From positions 1-53,013 of the forward strand of contig JAGCUR010000019.1 in NCBI GenBank assembly GCA_017962745.1: DNA of 53,013 nt. The letters run 5' to 3'. Under the pieces are notes generated by a model. It did no database searches and was not told the origin of the DNA. It saw only the letters and a program-made list of their open reading frames with translations. Below are positions 1 to 8,765 of the stretch, piece after piece. This DNA is from Bacilli bacterium (GTDB taxonomy: Bacteria; Bacillota_I; Bacilli_A; ML615J-28; CAG-698). How positions within the stretch are numbered: the first letter of the stretch is position 1; each line of letters starts with the position of its first letter. The position numbers and the translations under genes were made by a program.

Positions 1-49
1 ATAAAGCAATAGATGATTATATTGCTTACTTTAATAATGAGAGGCTGGC

Positions 50-67
50 TTGTACCCTAGGGTACAA
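50..67. repeat. 18-bp perfect palindrome inside transposase tail
   Basis: TTGTACCCT is followed directly by its reverse complement AGGGTACAA. The palindrome lies in transposase codons (T-L-G-Y-K), so it may be coincidental to coding, but a perfect 18-bp dyad is notable. It lies next to the hairpin at 71-97. Confidence 0.6.
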
Positions 68-70
68 AAG

Positions 71-97
71 CCCCATTCAATATAGAACTGAATGGGG
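71..97. terminator. Hairpin between IS tail and mscL, possible bidirectional terminator
   Basis: The arms CCCCATTCA and TGAATGGGG are perfect complements around a 9-nt loop. On the minus strand the stem is followed by CTTTTG, downstream of mscL. On the plus strand it overlaps the last codons of the transposase. The U-tract is weak, so strong termination is uncertain. Confidence 0.45.
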
Positions 98-141
98 TTA
101 TTAATTGATCTTTTTGTGTCTACTTTTTCTTTACTATTTCA

Positions 142-795
142 TTATTCCTTGATTTCTTTTTCTTTTTCCTCATTAACAATATCTCTAATTTCATCTTCTT
201 CGGCGTTAGATACACCATACACTCTTTCTAAATTTTCATTTAGTCTAAGTAATAATTCATTGTTAATTTCTTGAGGAGATAATTCTCTTTTTTCTTTTGC
301 TTTCTTCGCTTCAATTTCTTGAGCAATTTCTGTCTTAAAATATTCAGGATGATTCTTCTTTAGTTTTTCATATAATAAAGTGCCCGGTTCATCTTCTTCA
401 TCAAACAATTCAGGATGCTTTGCTTTTAATTTCTTAATATATTTTATTTCACTACGAATATAGCCTTGTTTAATAAATTTAATTGTTTTAACCGCTACAT
501 AAATCGCAACTGCAATAATAAAGAAATTGACTACGTTTTGAATAAAGGCACCATAATTTAGCGTAATTGCTTTAGTGATGATTTCGCCTTCTTCATCTAG
601 TACTTCATCTCTTAAAATTACTTTTGCTGTCGTTAGATCAAAATTAATTAATCTACTGATTAGTGGCATTACAATATCATTAACTAGTGAATTAACAATA
701 GCCGTAAAAGCTGTACCGATAATAATACCAGCAGCTAAGTCAATTACATTACCTTTGTTAATGAATTTCTTGAAGTCTGTTACTACATCTTTCAT
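142..795 (-). CDS. mscL: Large-conductance mechanosensitive channel MscL with long C-terminal extension
   Basis: The N-terminus matches MscL: a short amphipathic helix (FKKFINKGNVIDLAAG), TM1 at about residues 15-45 with GIIIGTAFTAIVNSLVNDIV, and TM2 at about 85-108 with YGAFIQNVVNFFIIAVAIY. MscL opens under membrane tension to release solutes during osmotic downshock. Typical family members are 130-150 residues; this one is 217. The extra part is a highly charged, probably helical and coiled-coil cytoplasmic tail with two similar segments (KHPELF and NHPEYF). The start codon shares one base with the stop of the upstream gene (TAATG), so the two genes are translationally coupled. The channel core is certain; the role of the tail is unknown. 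Confidence 0.93.
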   Translation of the reverse strand: MKDVVTDFKKFINKGNVIDLAAGIIIGTAFTAIVNSLVNDIVMPLISRLINFDLTTAKVILRDEVLDEEGEIITKAITLNYGAFIQNVVNFFIIAVAIYVAVKTIKFIKQGYIRSEIKYIKKLKAKHPELFDEEDEPGTLLYEKLKKNHPEYFKTEIAQEIEAKKAKEKRELSPQEINNELLLRLNENLERVYGVSNAEEDEIRDIVNEEKEKEIKE

Positions 796-1391
796 TAGTC
801 AATTAATCCTTCTAATTCTTCATTAACATCAAGGTTTGCATCATTACATAGCTTAACTAGCATCTCAATAATCTCAGTAACATTATCTTTAATAACACCA
901 TTAACATCTAAATCGTAATGTACAAATATGATTTCTTTAAATACACCTACTGTATATCTTGCTACTTCAAAATTATCTTTCACTACATTAAATAGATATC
1001 GATAAAATATCATATGATCTGCATTATCAAATAAACTATTATAAGCAAAGTATTGAATTTGTGATGTATAAATAGTTGGTGATTTAGATAAGATTAACCC
1101 ATATATTTCACATAACAATTCATTAGCATGATTAATCTTTTCTAAAGTATATTCATCCATATCTCCTGATGGCATATATACTTCGTCCACATTCTTCTTA
1201 ACTTCTAAAAAGTCTAAAAATAATGCTTTAGCTTCAACTTCATTAGTTACTTCTTTCATAATACGTTTAAAACGTCTATGAATATCTTCGATATAATGAT
1301 CAATGCTAACAACTTTAATTCCTCTAGAATTTGATTCTAGACTAATCTTACTTTTTAATTCTTCTTCTTTTCCTAAAAATGCTTCACTCAT
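795..1391 (-). CDS. Hypothetical soluble protein, coupled to mscL
   Basis: I do not recognise this 198-residue protein. It has no signal peptide or membrane segment, is acidic, and looks mainly helical. It overlaps the mscL start by one base and shares its promoter (1411-1439), so it is probably made with the channel, perhaps as a partner of the long MscL tail; that link is inference from position only. The start is ATG with GAGG upstream (GAGGTAAATAATA before ATG). No catalytic motif is evident. Confidence 0.75.
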   Translation of the reverse strand: MSEAFLGKEEELKSKISLESNSRGIKVVSIDHYIEDIHRRFKRIMKEVTNEVEAKALFLDFLEVKKNVDEVYMPSGDMDEYTLEKINHANELLCEIYGLILSKSPTIYTSQIQYFAYNSLFDNADHMIFYRYLFNVVKDNFEVARYTVGVFKEIIFVHYDLDVNGVIKDNVTEIIEMLVKLCNDANLDVNEELEGLID

Positions 1392-1410
1392 TATTATTTA
1401 CCTCATTTAG

Positions 1411-1439
1411 ATTATATCAAAAATATGTATTAATGCAAA
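1411..1439 (-). promoter_or_regulatory. Sigma-A promoter of the 198-aa gene and mscL
   Basis: On the minus strand the sequence reads TTTGCA, 17 bp, TATAAT (-35 at 1434-1439, -10 at 1411-1416). The -10 is perfect, the spacing ideal, and it lies about 20 bp upstream of the start codon. Confidence 0.75.
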
Positions 1440-1452
1440 GTTTGTACATAAC

Positions 1453-1482
1453 AAAAAAAAGCGCAAGTAACTTGCGCTTTTT
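1453..1482 (-). terminator. Rho-independent terminator after NERD gene
   Basis: The stem GCGCAAG / CTTGCGC is extended by A/T pairs, with a TTA loop on the minus strand, and is followed by eight T residues. It directly follows the stop of the NERD-domain gene. Confidence 0.9.
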
Positions 1483-2227
1483 AATATCTACTATCTCTAA
1501 TGTTTCTGATATGCTCTTTAGTTGATTGTGATGTAGTGTTTTTACAATTCATTATTTTTGCATATATCTTATTTAATTCATATAGCGAATACTTTGAATC
1601 ATTATGAACTCTCACTAGATACTGCTTTAGCGAACGAACGCTATATACCCCTCTACAAAATGTTTGCATATTATCTTGCGTCAATACAACGCATGAATAA
1701 ATATACTTTTTATCCACAAGTAAATTCTTAAGATTATTTACATGGGTTTCGTTTTGTTTTATTGGATTATAAAATCTTTTTTTAGTTCTTCCGTAATTTA
1801 ATACTTGTGTCCACTCGTAATCATATTCGGAGCCATAAATTCTACCCGAATAATTTTTAGTCTCGATTACCCATATACCGCTACCAGTTAGTAAGATGTG
1901 GTCGATTTGTGAAGTCTTAGTATTTTCTCCAGGTATGATAATATCATTAATTACAAAACCGCCATAGTGATCAGTATACCAGTTAAGCATACGTGCAACA
2001 CTTTTCTCGCCCTTTTTGCCTTTATGCCTAGCACTAGACATATATATTATAAGAATTGCAAGACCAATTAAAACGATAAATGAAATTACAACAGTGACAC
2101 CGACTCTTTTATCTTCTGGGACACCAATTGCGTTATAGATTGGTTTTAATAATATATACATCACTACTGCAAGTGCGATAAATAAAATAAAAATTGGTAC
2201 ACCGCTTTTATTATTTTTTCTACTCAT
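1481..2227 (-). CDS. Membrane-anchored NERD-domain (nuclease-related) protein
   Basis: Two hydrophobic segments lie near the N-terminus (about residues 10-30 and 43-63). The NERD domain follows at about 73-190: KGEKSVARML, then GGFVINDIIIP, SQIDHILLTGSGIWVIETKN and YSGRIYG. The D-H...E-T-K pattern corresponds to the predicted endonuclease-like active site of NERD proteins (D-ExK type). The family's cellular role is not established; membrane attachment suggests DNA or RNA processing at the membrane, but this is inference. The gene is monocistronic or cotranscribed with the HIT gene 32 bp upstream, and ends at a strong terminator. Confidence 0.85.
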   Translation of the reverse strand: MSRKNNKSGVPIFILFIALAVVMYILLKPIYNAIGVPEDKRVGVTVVISFIVLIGLAILIIYMSSARHKGKKGEKSVARMLNWYTDHYGGFVINDIIIPGENTKTSQIDHILLTGSGIWVIETKNYSGRIYGSEYDYEWTQVLNYGRTKKRFYNPIKQNETHVNNLKNLLVDKKYIYSCVVLTQDNMQTFCRGVYSVRSLKQYLVRVHNDSKYSLYELNKIYAKIMNCKNTTSQSTKEHIRNIRDSRY

Positions 2228-2259
2228 AAAATGTCCTCAACAGCAAGGTTTTATATCTA

Positions 2260-2670
2260 TTATTTATCTAACATTTCTTTAAGTTTTTTATATGTAGCTT
2301 CTACGCCTGTGCCACCAGGTAGCTTTGGCCATGCGCTGATACCATCATTATTCTTCTTTGGAATAATATGGAAATGTAAGTGAAATACAGTTTGGCCTGC
2401 ACACTCACCACTTGCATTTAAAACATTAACGCCATCGTATCCACATTTCTCTACTAATAAATTAGATATTAATTTGGTAGTATCAGCTACATGGTGAAGT
2501 GTAGCATTATCACAATCTAAAACATTAGTTACATGTTTTTTAGGTATAACTAAAATATGGCCATCAATATCATTAGCTATATCCATAAATGCATATGTAT
2601 ATTCATCTTCATATAATTTATATGAAGGAATATCCCCCTTAATTATTTTACAAAAAATACAGTTATCCAT
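2260..2670 (-). CDS. HIT-family hydrolase (HinT-like)
   Basis: This is a 136-residue protein with the full HIT signature: the N-terminal CIFC zinc half-site, GHILVIPKKH in the middle and the catalytic triad motif HLHFHII near residues 97-103. HIT proteins of this group hydrolyse nucleoside phosphoramidates or aminoacyl-adenylates. The length and motifs match bacterial HinT/Hit. It lies 27 bp downstream of the MATE gene and is probably cotranscribed with it. The exact substrate cannot be read from sequence. Confidence 0.93.
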   Translation of the reverse strand: MDNCIFCKIIKGDIPSYKLYEDEYTYAFMDIANDIDGHILVIPKKHVTNVLDCDNATLHHVADTTKLISNLLVEKCGYDGVNVLNASGECAGQTVFHLHFHIIPKKNNDGISAWPKLPGGTGVEATYKKLKEMLDK

Positions 2671-2697
2671 AATTTATCCTCCCATCTAAATTATACA

Positions 2698-4056
2698 TTA
2701 TTCTATAACGTTTAAAATCATTTTCTTTTTAATTTCAATTATTAAAGCAATTAGAATATAAATGCCAAATATTAACCAAATTACTGGTTCGGTTAAGCAT
2801 ACACCAATAAATCCAACTTTAGGTATCACTACGTATGTTGCGATAATTTTAATTATCAGTTCCCCAACGCTACTAGATACAGGAATAATCTTATGGCCTA
2901 GTGCTTGCATACCATTTCTAACGCAGAATAGTATAGCAAGTGGCGGATACATTACAAAGTGACAAATAATACTAATATATCCATTTTCTAATATATCTTC
3001 ATCAGTAGTTCCACTAATTAGATAAATTGCATCTTTTCCAAATAAAAAGCCTAAACCAATAAATATAAAGCTGGCAATTACTTCAATGATAATAATCCAT
3101 TTAAAGGCATATTTAATTCTATCAATTTTTCTAGCCCCATAGTTTTGTGATGTAAAGGTAGCAAGCGCTGCTGCTAAACACGATAGAGGCTGCATTAAAG
3201 CGCCAATTGCTTTACGTGATGCCGACCAGGCAGTTATCATCTTATCACCTAGTGAGTTTATGGCACTTTGGAAAAAGACACTTCCTAAAGTCACAACACA
3301 GTTTAGCGCCATATATGAAAGGCCTAGCGTGATCATATCGTATGTTAATTTCTTATCAAAACAGAAATGTTCTTTTTTGGGAATAAATTCTTTATATTTA
3401 ATAAAGAAATATATCGATACTGTAATAGCAGAAATTGTTTGCGCAATCGCAGTGGCAAAAGCTAAACCCTCAACTCCTGCCCCAAATACTTTAACTAAAA
3501 TAATATCGCTAGCTAAATTGATGATACAAGATATTATTAGAAAATATAGCGGTACTCTACTATTACCTAAAGCTCTTAAAATTGAAGCAAACATATTATA
3601 AATAATAGTTGCTAACATGAATGCAATAATGATTACGATATATTTATATGAATCATTAAAGATATTATCCGGTACATTAATCATTCTAAGCAATGGTTTT
3701 AGTATTAACAATGATACAATTGTTAATACAATACCTAAGGCAATATTAAATACAAACGAAAAAGCAATTTTACGTTTTAATAAATTATCATCTTTGGCCC
3801 CAAATGCTCTACTCATTAATACAGAGTAACCGGTATTTAGTCCTAGCGCTAAATTAACAATTAGCGCATACAGTGAACTAGTTGAACCAATCGCTGATAT
3901 GGCTTCATCTCCGATTAGGTGCCCTGCTATCATTGTATCAACTACATTATAGACTTGTTGGAAAAGGGCACCAATGAGTAGTGGAACCGCAAATAGTAGT
4001 ATTATCTTAATTGGATGACCCAAACTCATGTCAGTCGTCTTGTAGTCTTTGTTCAT
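2698..4056 (-). CDS. MATE-family multidrug/cation antiporter
   Basis: A polytopic membrane protein of 452 residues with about 12 hydrophobic helices in two MatE halves. The first half contains PLLIGALFQQVYNVVDTMI and GDEAISAIGS, typical of the NorM/DinF-like MATE family, which export cationic drugs against Na+ or H+. The start is the ATG at 4056 (MNKDYKTTDMSLG): AAGG lies 8 nt upstream, whereas the in-frame TTG at 4071 lies upstream of that site and lacks one of its own. The substrate is unknown. Downstream it leads into the HIT gene. Confidence 0.92.
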   Translation of the reverse strand: MNKDYKTTDMSLGHPIKIILLFAVPLLIGALFQQVYNVVDTMIAGHLIGDEAISAIGSTSSLYALIVNLALGLNTGYSVLMSRAFGAKDDNLLKRKIAFSFVFNIALGIVLTIVSLLILKPLLRMINVPDNIFNDSYKYIVIIIAFMLATIIYNMFASILRALGNSRVPLYFLIISCIINLASDIILVKVFGAGVEGLAFATAIAQTISAITVSIYFFIKYKEFIPKKEHFCFDKKLTYDMITLGLSYMALNCVVTLGSVFFQSAINSLGDKMITAWSASRKAIGALMQPLSCLAAALATFTSQNYGARKIDRIKYAFKWIIIIEVIASFIFIGLGFLFGKDAIYLISGTTDEDILENGYISIICHFVMYPPLAILFCVRNGMQALGHKIIPVSSSVGELIIKIIATYVVIPKVGFIGVCLTEPVIWLIFGIYILIALIIEIKKKMILNVIE

Positions 4057-4097
4057 AATTAATACCTTCAATAAATTAATTATATATTTAAGATGTA

Positions 4098-4128
4098 AAA
4101 AACACTAATAAAATTTATTAGTGTTTTT
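4098..4128 (-). terminator. Terminator after GNAT gene
   Basis: Near-perfect 15-nt arms (AAAAACACTAATAAA and its complement) flank a single central base. On the minus strand a run of T residues follows. It lies just after the stop at 4134. Confidence 0.8.
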
Positions 4129-4133
4129 AACTT

Positions 4134-4964
4134 CTATAATTTTTTATAACCAAACCAATAATTAATATATGTCTTATAGCCTAGCTTTGAATACCATCTT
4201 TCTAAATCAGTATAGTGGATATGGCTAATTGTACATTTACGCTTCTTTAATTCGTTTGTAGCATAAGCGACCATGGCTAGGCCAATACCACCTTTTCTTG
4301 CGCTTGGGATTACCCCAACGCAACCAACGTTTCCAACCTTTTCACCTTCGGCACTAACTAGTGTCGGATCATTAAATGATGTATTACAAAAACCTACTAC
4401 TTTGCCTTTCTTCTCTGCGATAAAGCAATGTCTATCTTCGTGGAAGAATTTAACCCAATTAGGTTGAACTTTAGCTACAGCGCTTAATACTTCTTCAAAT
4501 GCATGATCATTATATTTGAATACTACATTATCTAATTGATAATTAATTGGTTGATTATTTACATCATACTCATCTAATCTCATCATCATTTCATAACATG
4601 TACGTTTGCCAATGTATCCACGATGGCTAAAAAAATTATCATCTATTGCTTTACCTCTTAAAGGACAAGCTAAAAAGAATCCTCCGCCTAGATTAATCTT
4701 ATTAAAACCATTGTCTAAAACTTTCTTTTCAGCTTCTTTTAATAAGCTAGTTCCATATCCTTTATTTTGATAAACTGGATCTACACATAAACAACATAAA
4801 TTATCATCACGAACAATTGCAAAACCAATTAGCTTATTTTTATCATATCTAGTTAGATATGTATTTTTACCCCAAGATAATTTATCTTTAAATGTATCAT
4901 AACTTAAATCAAATTCGCTAAATGCTTTTCTAAAACATTCATACATTAATTTTAATTCTTCCAT
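4134..4964 (-). CDS. Tandem GNAT-domain N-acetyltransferase
   Basis: This 276-residue protein contains two GNAT folds. The first has the acetyl-CoA loop QNKGYGTSLLKEAE (about residues 86-99). The second has VGVIPSARKGGIGLAMVAYA (about residues 217-236). GNAT enzymes transfer acetyl groups from acetyl-CoA to amines; duplicated GNAT proteins often have one catalytic and one structural half. The acceptor is unknown. It is a single gene between two terminators, with an A-rich, weak ribosome site. Confidence 0.85.
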   Translation of the reverse strand: MEELKLMYECFRKAFSEFDLSYDTFKDKLSWGKNTYLTRYDKNKLIGFAIVRDDNLCCLCVDPVYQNKGYGTSLLKEAEKKVLDNGFNKINLGGGFFLACPLRGKAIDDNFFSHRGYIGKRTCYEMMMRLDEYDVNNQPINYQLDNVVFKYNDHAFEEVLSAVAKVQPNWVKFFHEDRHCFIAEKKGKVVGFCNTSFNDPTLVSAEGEKVGNVGCVGVIPSARKGGIGLAMVAYATNELKKRKCTISHIHYTDLERWYSKLGYKTYINYWFGYKKL

Positions 4965-5018
4965 ATTTATACCTACCTATATAATCATTATAGATTATTT
5001 ACTATTTAAAATCAATTT

Positions 5019-5046
5019 AAAAGCCCGCATCAATTGATGCGGACTT
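5019..5046 (-). terminator. Terminator after PFOR gene
   Basis: The stem CCGCATCA/TGATGCGG with an AT centre, extended by AAAG/CTTTT pairs, is followed on the minus strand by a short T-run. It lies directly downstream of the PFOR stop codon. Confidence 0.85.
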
Positions 5047-5052
5047 TATTAA

Positions 5053-8000
5053 TTATTCTTCTAATGAATAATCCATAGCTGCATAACGTTTGTACATCTT
5101 ATATCTTCTTTGAGCTTCAGCTTTATTTAATGTTAATAATTCTTCAGCTCTAGCAGGGTTGAACATAGAAAGTTGTGCATATCTATTTTCAGTCATTAGA
5201 TGATCTCTGTATAAATCCCAATTAGGTTCTTTAGAATCTATTTGCATTGGGTTCTTGCCTTGTTCAGCTAGTCTTGGGTCATATCTAAATGTTACCCAGT
5301 ATCCACAATCTACAGCAAGTTTTGCTTGTTCTTGAGCTTTGCCCATACCACGTTTTAGACCATGGTTGATACATGGAGCATAAGCGATGATAATACTTGG
5401 TCCATGATAGCTTTCTGCTTCTTTAATAGCTTTAAGCATTTGTGCTTGACTAGCTCCATGTGAAATAGCAGCTACGTATACATGGCCATAACTCATAGCA
5501 ATAGCAGCTAAGTCTTTCTTCTTACCAGTCTTACCTGAAGCCGTGAACTTAGCAATTGATGCTGTAGGGCTTGATTTAGAAGATTGACCACCTGTATTAG
5601 AATATACTTCAGTATCTACTACTAAAATATTAACATCTTCATTATTAGCGATTACATGGTCAAGTCCACCGTAACCAATATCGTATGCCCAGCCGTCCCC
5701 ACCAAAGATCCATTGGCTAGTCTTAACGATATAATCTTTATTTTCTAATAATTCTTTAGCGCAATCACAAGTCATGCCTTCTGCGATTGGAACGATTTCT
5801 TTAGCGATACGTTTAGTGATTTCACCATCATATCTATTATCTAACCATTCTTGTGCTAACTCTTTAGCTTTAGCAGGTGCTTTTTCGCATTCTAACATTT
5901 GAGTGAATGCGTGAGCAACTTTGTTACGCATAACTTCGTTTGCTACTTTCATACCAAAACCGAATTCTGCGTTATCTTCAAATAATGAGTTAGCCCATGC
6001 TGGACCAAATCCTTCTTTATTTGTAGTGAATGGACTAGATGGGAAGCTACCGCTATAAATTGAAGAACAACCTGTAGCATTAGCTACAACCATTCTATCA
6101 CCAAATAATTGAGTGATTAACTTAATGTATGGAGTTTCACCGCAGCCTCCACAAGCGCCACTGAATTCAAATAATGGTTGAGCGAATTGTGAATTCTTTG
6201 GATTAGCCATCTTGTCAACTAAATTATCCTTATAAGAAACTTCATTGAAGAAGTATTCACTTAATTTATCAGTCTTATTAGCGATTAATTCGTTAATGTT
6301 AACCATCTTTAATGCTTTAACTTTTTCACCAGTCTTCTTATCGATTCTACCTGGACAAGTGTTAACACAAACTTCACATCCTGTACAATCATCAACTGAG
6401 ATTTGCATTGTATATTTTAAGCCTTCTAAGCCTTTGCCCATTGCATCTAAATATTTAGCTTTCTTAGGAGCGTTAGCTACTTCATCTTCTGTTAATAAGA
6501 ATGGTCTAATAACTGCATGAGGACATGCGAATGAACATTGATTACATTGGATACAGTTTTTAGGATCCCAAACTGGTACGAATGTAGAGATAGCTCTCTT
6601 TTCGAATGCAGCAGTACCTGCAATCATTGTACCATCTTCGAAACCATCAAATGCGCTTACTGGTAAATCATAACCTTTAACAGCGTTAATAGGTTTTGCA
6701 ATACGATTAATGAATTCAGGTAAGTTTTTATCAACTTTAGCTTTCTTAGCTTTTAAGTTAGCCCATGCTGGATCAACTTTAACTTCGCGAAGTCCATCAG
6801 CACCAGAATCGATTGCTTGATAGTTCATGTTAACAACATTTTCGCCTTTCTTAATGTAAGACTTATATGCTGCTTTCTTCATTAATTCTTTTGCATGTTC
6901 ATATGGCATAATTTGTTCATTTAATTTGAAGAATGCAGATTGTAAAATTGTATTAGTTCTTCCGCCTAAACCAATCTTACGAGCAAGGCTAACTGCATCG
7001 ATCATATAGAACTTAGCATGCTTTTGAGCAAGTTGTGCTTTTACACCATCAGGGATAATCTTAATTAATTCTTCTTCAGATAAAGTAGTATTGATTAAGA
7101 ATGTACCATGATCTTTTAAGTTAGAGATCATATCATATTTTTCAATATATACATCCATACTACAACTGATGAAGTCAGCTTCAGTTACTAAATATGTAGA
7201 TCTAATAGGGTTTGGAGAGAAACGTAAATGGCTTCTAGTAACTCCACCAGACTTCTTAGAGTCATATGCGAAATATGCTTGAGCATAGTTATCAGTGTTA
7301 TCACCAATAATCTTGATTGAGTTCTTGTTAGCACCAACTGTACCATCTGAACCTAAACCGTAGAATATTAATTGAGTAGCACCATCACCAGCTGTGTTAA
7401 CTTCCTTCTTAACTGGTAAGCTTAAATGAGTTACATCATCATTGATACCAATAGTGAAGTGTTCTAAGGCTTTCTTGCCTTTAGCTAAGTTATCATATAC
7501 GGCAATGATTTGACCAGGTGTTGTATCTTTACTAGACAAGCCATATCTACCACCAATAATCATTGGGGCATTCTTAACACCATAGAATGCTGCTCTAACA
7601 TCTAAGAATAATGGTTCGCCTAGAGCACCTTGTTCTTTAGTACGATCAAGTACAGCAATTCTTTTAACGCTAGCAGGCAATACATCCATTAAATACTTAA
7701 CTGAGAATGGACGATATAGATGGACATTGATTGCACCTACATGACGGCCTTCTTTTTCATTTAAGTAATCAACTACTTCTTTAATACATTCATTAACTGA
7801 TCCCATTGCAATGATAATATCAGTAGCTTCTTTATCGCCATAATAAGTAAATGGAGCATAATCTCTACCTGTTACTTTAGAGATTTCAGCCATATACTTA
7901 GCAACAATATCAGGAACAGCATCATAATATTTGTTTTGAGCTTCTCTAGCTTGGAAGTAAACGTCATCGTTTTGAGCAGTACCACGAGTTACAGGGTGGT

Positions 8001-8634
8001 TAGGATTTAAGCATCTAGCTTTGAATTCTTTTACTTTTTCCCAATTTAGTAAATTCTTATATACTTCATAATCCATTACTTCAACTTTTTGGATTTCATG
8101 TGATGTTCTAAAACCATCAAAGAAATGCATGAATGGAACGCTTGCTTCGATTGCTGCAAGGTGAGCAACACCTGCTAAGTCCATAACTTCTTGAACGCTT
8201 GATGTAACCAACATTGCAAAACCAGTTTGACGACATGCCATAACGTCTTGATGATCGCCAAAGATTGATAATGCTTGAACAGCTAAAGCACGTGCTGATA
8301 CATGCATAACACCTGGAAGTAATTCACCAGCGATTTTATACATGTTAGGAATCTTTAATAAAAGTCCTTGGCTAGCTGTGAATGTAGTAGTTAAAGCACC
8401 AGCTTGAAGTGAACCGTGTACAGTTCCAGCAGCACCAGCTTCTGATTGCATTTCTACAACCTTAACTGGATTTCCAAATAAGTTTAGTTTTCCTTTACTT
8501 GCCCAATCATCAATGTTTTCAGGCATTGGAGTAGAAGGAGTAATAGGATAAATACCAGCTACTTCAGTAAATGCATAAGCAGCCCATGCGGCAGCTTGGT
8601 TACCATCCATAGATTGAAAAACTTTGTTTGCCAT
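5053..8634 (-). CDS. nifJ: Pyruvate:ferredoxin (flavodoxin) oxidoreductase
   Basis: At 1193 residues this is the normal length for single-chain PFOR. It oxidises pyruvate with CoA to acetyl-CoA and CO2 and reduces ferredoxin. Visible parts in order: the N-terminal pyruvate-binding domain (YPITPSTPMPE; DHQDVMACRQTGFAML), the transketolase C-like domain, the gamma/EKR region, two ferredoxin clusters (CIQCNQCSFACP and CTGCEVCVNTCPG, about residues 680-750), and the TPP domain (GGCGETPYIKL, NATGCSS, GDGWAYDIGYGGLDHV) with the Cys of the proximal cluster. The start is ATG after GGGGGAAAAATTA. The gene is monocistronic with its own promoter and terminator. It is the central source of reduced ferredoxin for the hydrogenase and Rnf operons in this window. 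Confidence 0.98.
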   Translation of the reverse strand: MANKVFQSMDGNQAAAWAAYAFTEVAGIYPITPSTPMPENIDDWASKGKLNLFGNPVKVVEMQSEAGAAGTVHGSLQAGALTTTFTASQGLLLKIPNMYKIAGELLPGVMHVSARALAVQALSIFGDHQDVMACRQTGFAMLVTSSVQEVMDLAGVAHLAAIEASVPFMHFFDGFRTSHEIQKVEVMDYEVYKNLLNWEKVKEFKARCLNPNHPVTRGTAQNDDVYFQAREAQNKYYDAVPDIVAKYMAEISKVTGRDYAPFTYYGDKEATDIIIAMGSVNECIKEVVDYLNEKEGRHVGAINVHLYRPFSVKYLMDVLPASVKRIAVLDRTKEQGALGEPLFLDVRAAFYGVKNAPMIIGGRYGLSSKDTTPGQIIAVYDNLAKGKKALEHFTIGINDDVTHLSLPVKKEVNTAGDGATQLIFYGLGSDGTVGANKNSIKIIGDNTDNYAQAYFAYDSKKSGGVTRSHLRFSPNPIRSTYLVTEADFISCSMDVYIEKYDMISNLKDHGTFLINTTLSEEELIKIIPDGVKAQLAQKHAKFYMIDAVSLARKIGLGGRTNTILQSAFFKLNEQIMPYEHAKELMKKAAYKSYIKKGENVVNMNYQAIDSGADGLREVKVDPAWANLKAKKAKVDKNLPEFINRIAKPINAVKGYDLPVSAFDGFEDGTMIAGTAAFEKRAISTFVPVWDPKNCIQCNQCSFACPHAVIRPFLLTEDEVANAPKKAKYLDAMGKGLEGLKYTMQISVDDCTGCEVCVNTCPGRIDKKTGEKVKALKMVNINELIANKTDKLSEYFFNEVSYKDNLVDKMANPKNSQFAQPLFEFSGACGGCGETPYIKLITQLFGDRMVVANATGCSSIYSGSFPSSPFTTNKEGFGPAWANSLFEDNAEFGFGMKVANEVMRNKVAHAFTQMLECEKAPAKAKELAQEWLDNRYDGEITKRIAKEIVPIAEGMTCDCAKELLENKDYIVKTSQWIFGGDGWAYDIGYGGLDHVIANNEDVNILVVDTEVYSNTGGQSSKSSPTASIAKFTASGKTGKKKDLAAIAMSYGHVYVAAISHGASQAQMLKAIKEAESYHGPSIIIAYAPCINHGLKRGMGKAQEQAKLAVDCGYWVTFRYDPRLAEQGKNPMQIDSKEPNWDLYRDHLMTENRYAQLSMFNPARAEELLTLNKAEAQRRYKMYKRYAAMDYSLEE

Positions 8635-8669
8635 TTAATTTTTCCCCCATTAATAATAATTAATAAATT

Positions 8670-8684
8670 TATTGATAATCAATA
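8670..8684. promoter_or_regulatory. Palindromic operator candidate in PFOR leader
   Basis: TATTGAT-A-ATCAATA is a perfect 7+1+7 palindrome about 8-22 bp downstream of the expected transcription start. Its position suits a repressor site. No binding protein is identified; AT-rich palindromes can also arise by chance. Confidence 0.4.
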
Positions 8685-8698
8685 TAATTACCATATCG

Positions 8699-8727
8699 AT
8701 TATATCACACGTATATATAATTGTTAA
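8699..8727 (-). promoter_or_regulatory. Sigma-A promoter of PFOR
   Basis: The minus strand reads TTAACA, 17 bp, TATAAT (-35 at 8722-8727, -10 at 8699-8704). The leader to the start codon is about 58 nt and includes the palindrome at 8670-8684. Confidence 0.75.
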
Positions 8728-8728
8728 G

Positions 8729-8764
8729 AAAAAATAGTTAGCACGATTGTGCTAACTATTTTCT
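8729..8764 (-). terminator. Terminator after AbiEii gene
   Basis: A perfect 14-bp stem AAAATAGTTAGCAC / GTGCTAACTATTTT with a 4-nt loop is followed by T residues on the minus strand. It starts just past the toxin gene stop. Confidence 0.92.
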
Positions 8765-8765
8765 A

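Larger units (their letters stand above)
1..104 (+). mobile_element. IS3-family (IS150-like) transposase, C-terminal fragment
   Basis: An open frame enters from the left edge and gives 33 codons before a TAA at 102-104. The peptide begins KAIDDYIAYFNNERL and ends SPIQYRTEWGY. The pattern YI.YFN.ER followed by L.Y.SP.QYR is the typical end of the DDE integrase domain of IS3-family orfB transposases, after the catalytic glutamate. Only the tail is present because the window starts inside the element. It is the only plus-strand gene in the window. No terminal inverted repeat could be delimited, since the element's other end is outside. The fragment may be an intact IS cut by the contig end or an old remnant. 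Confidence 0.85.
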
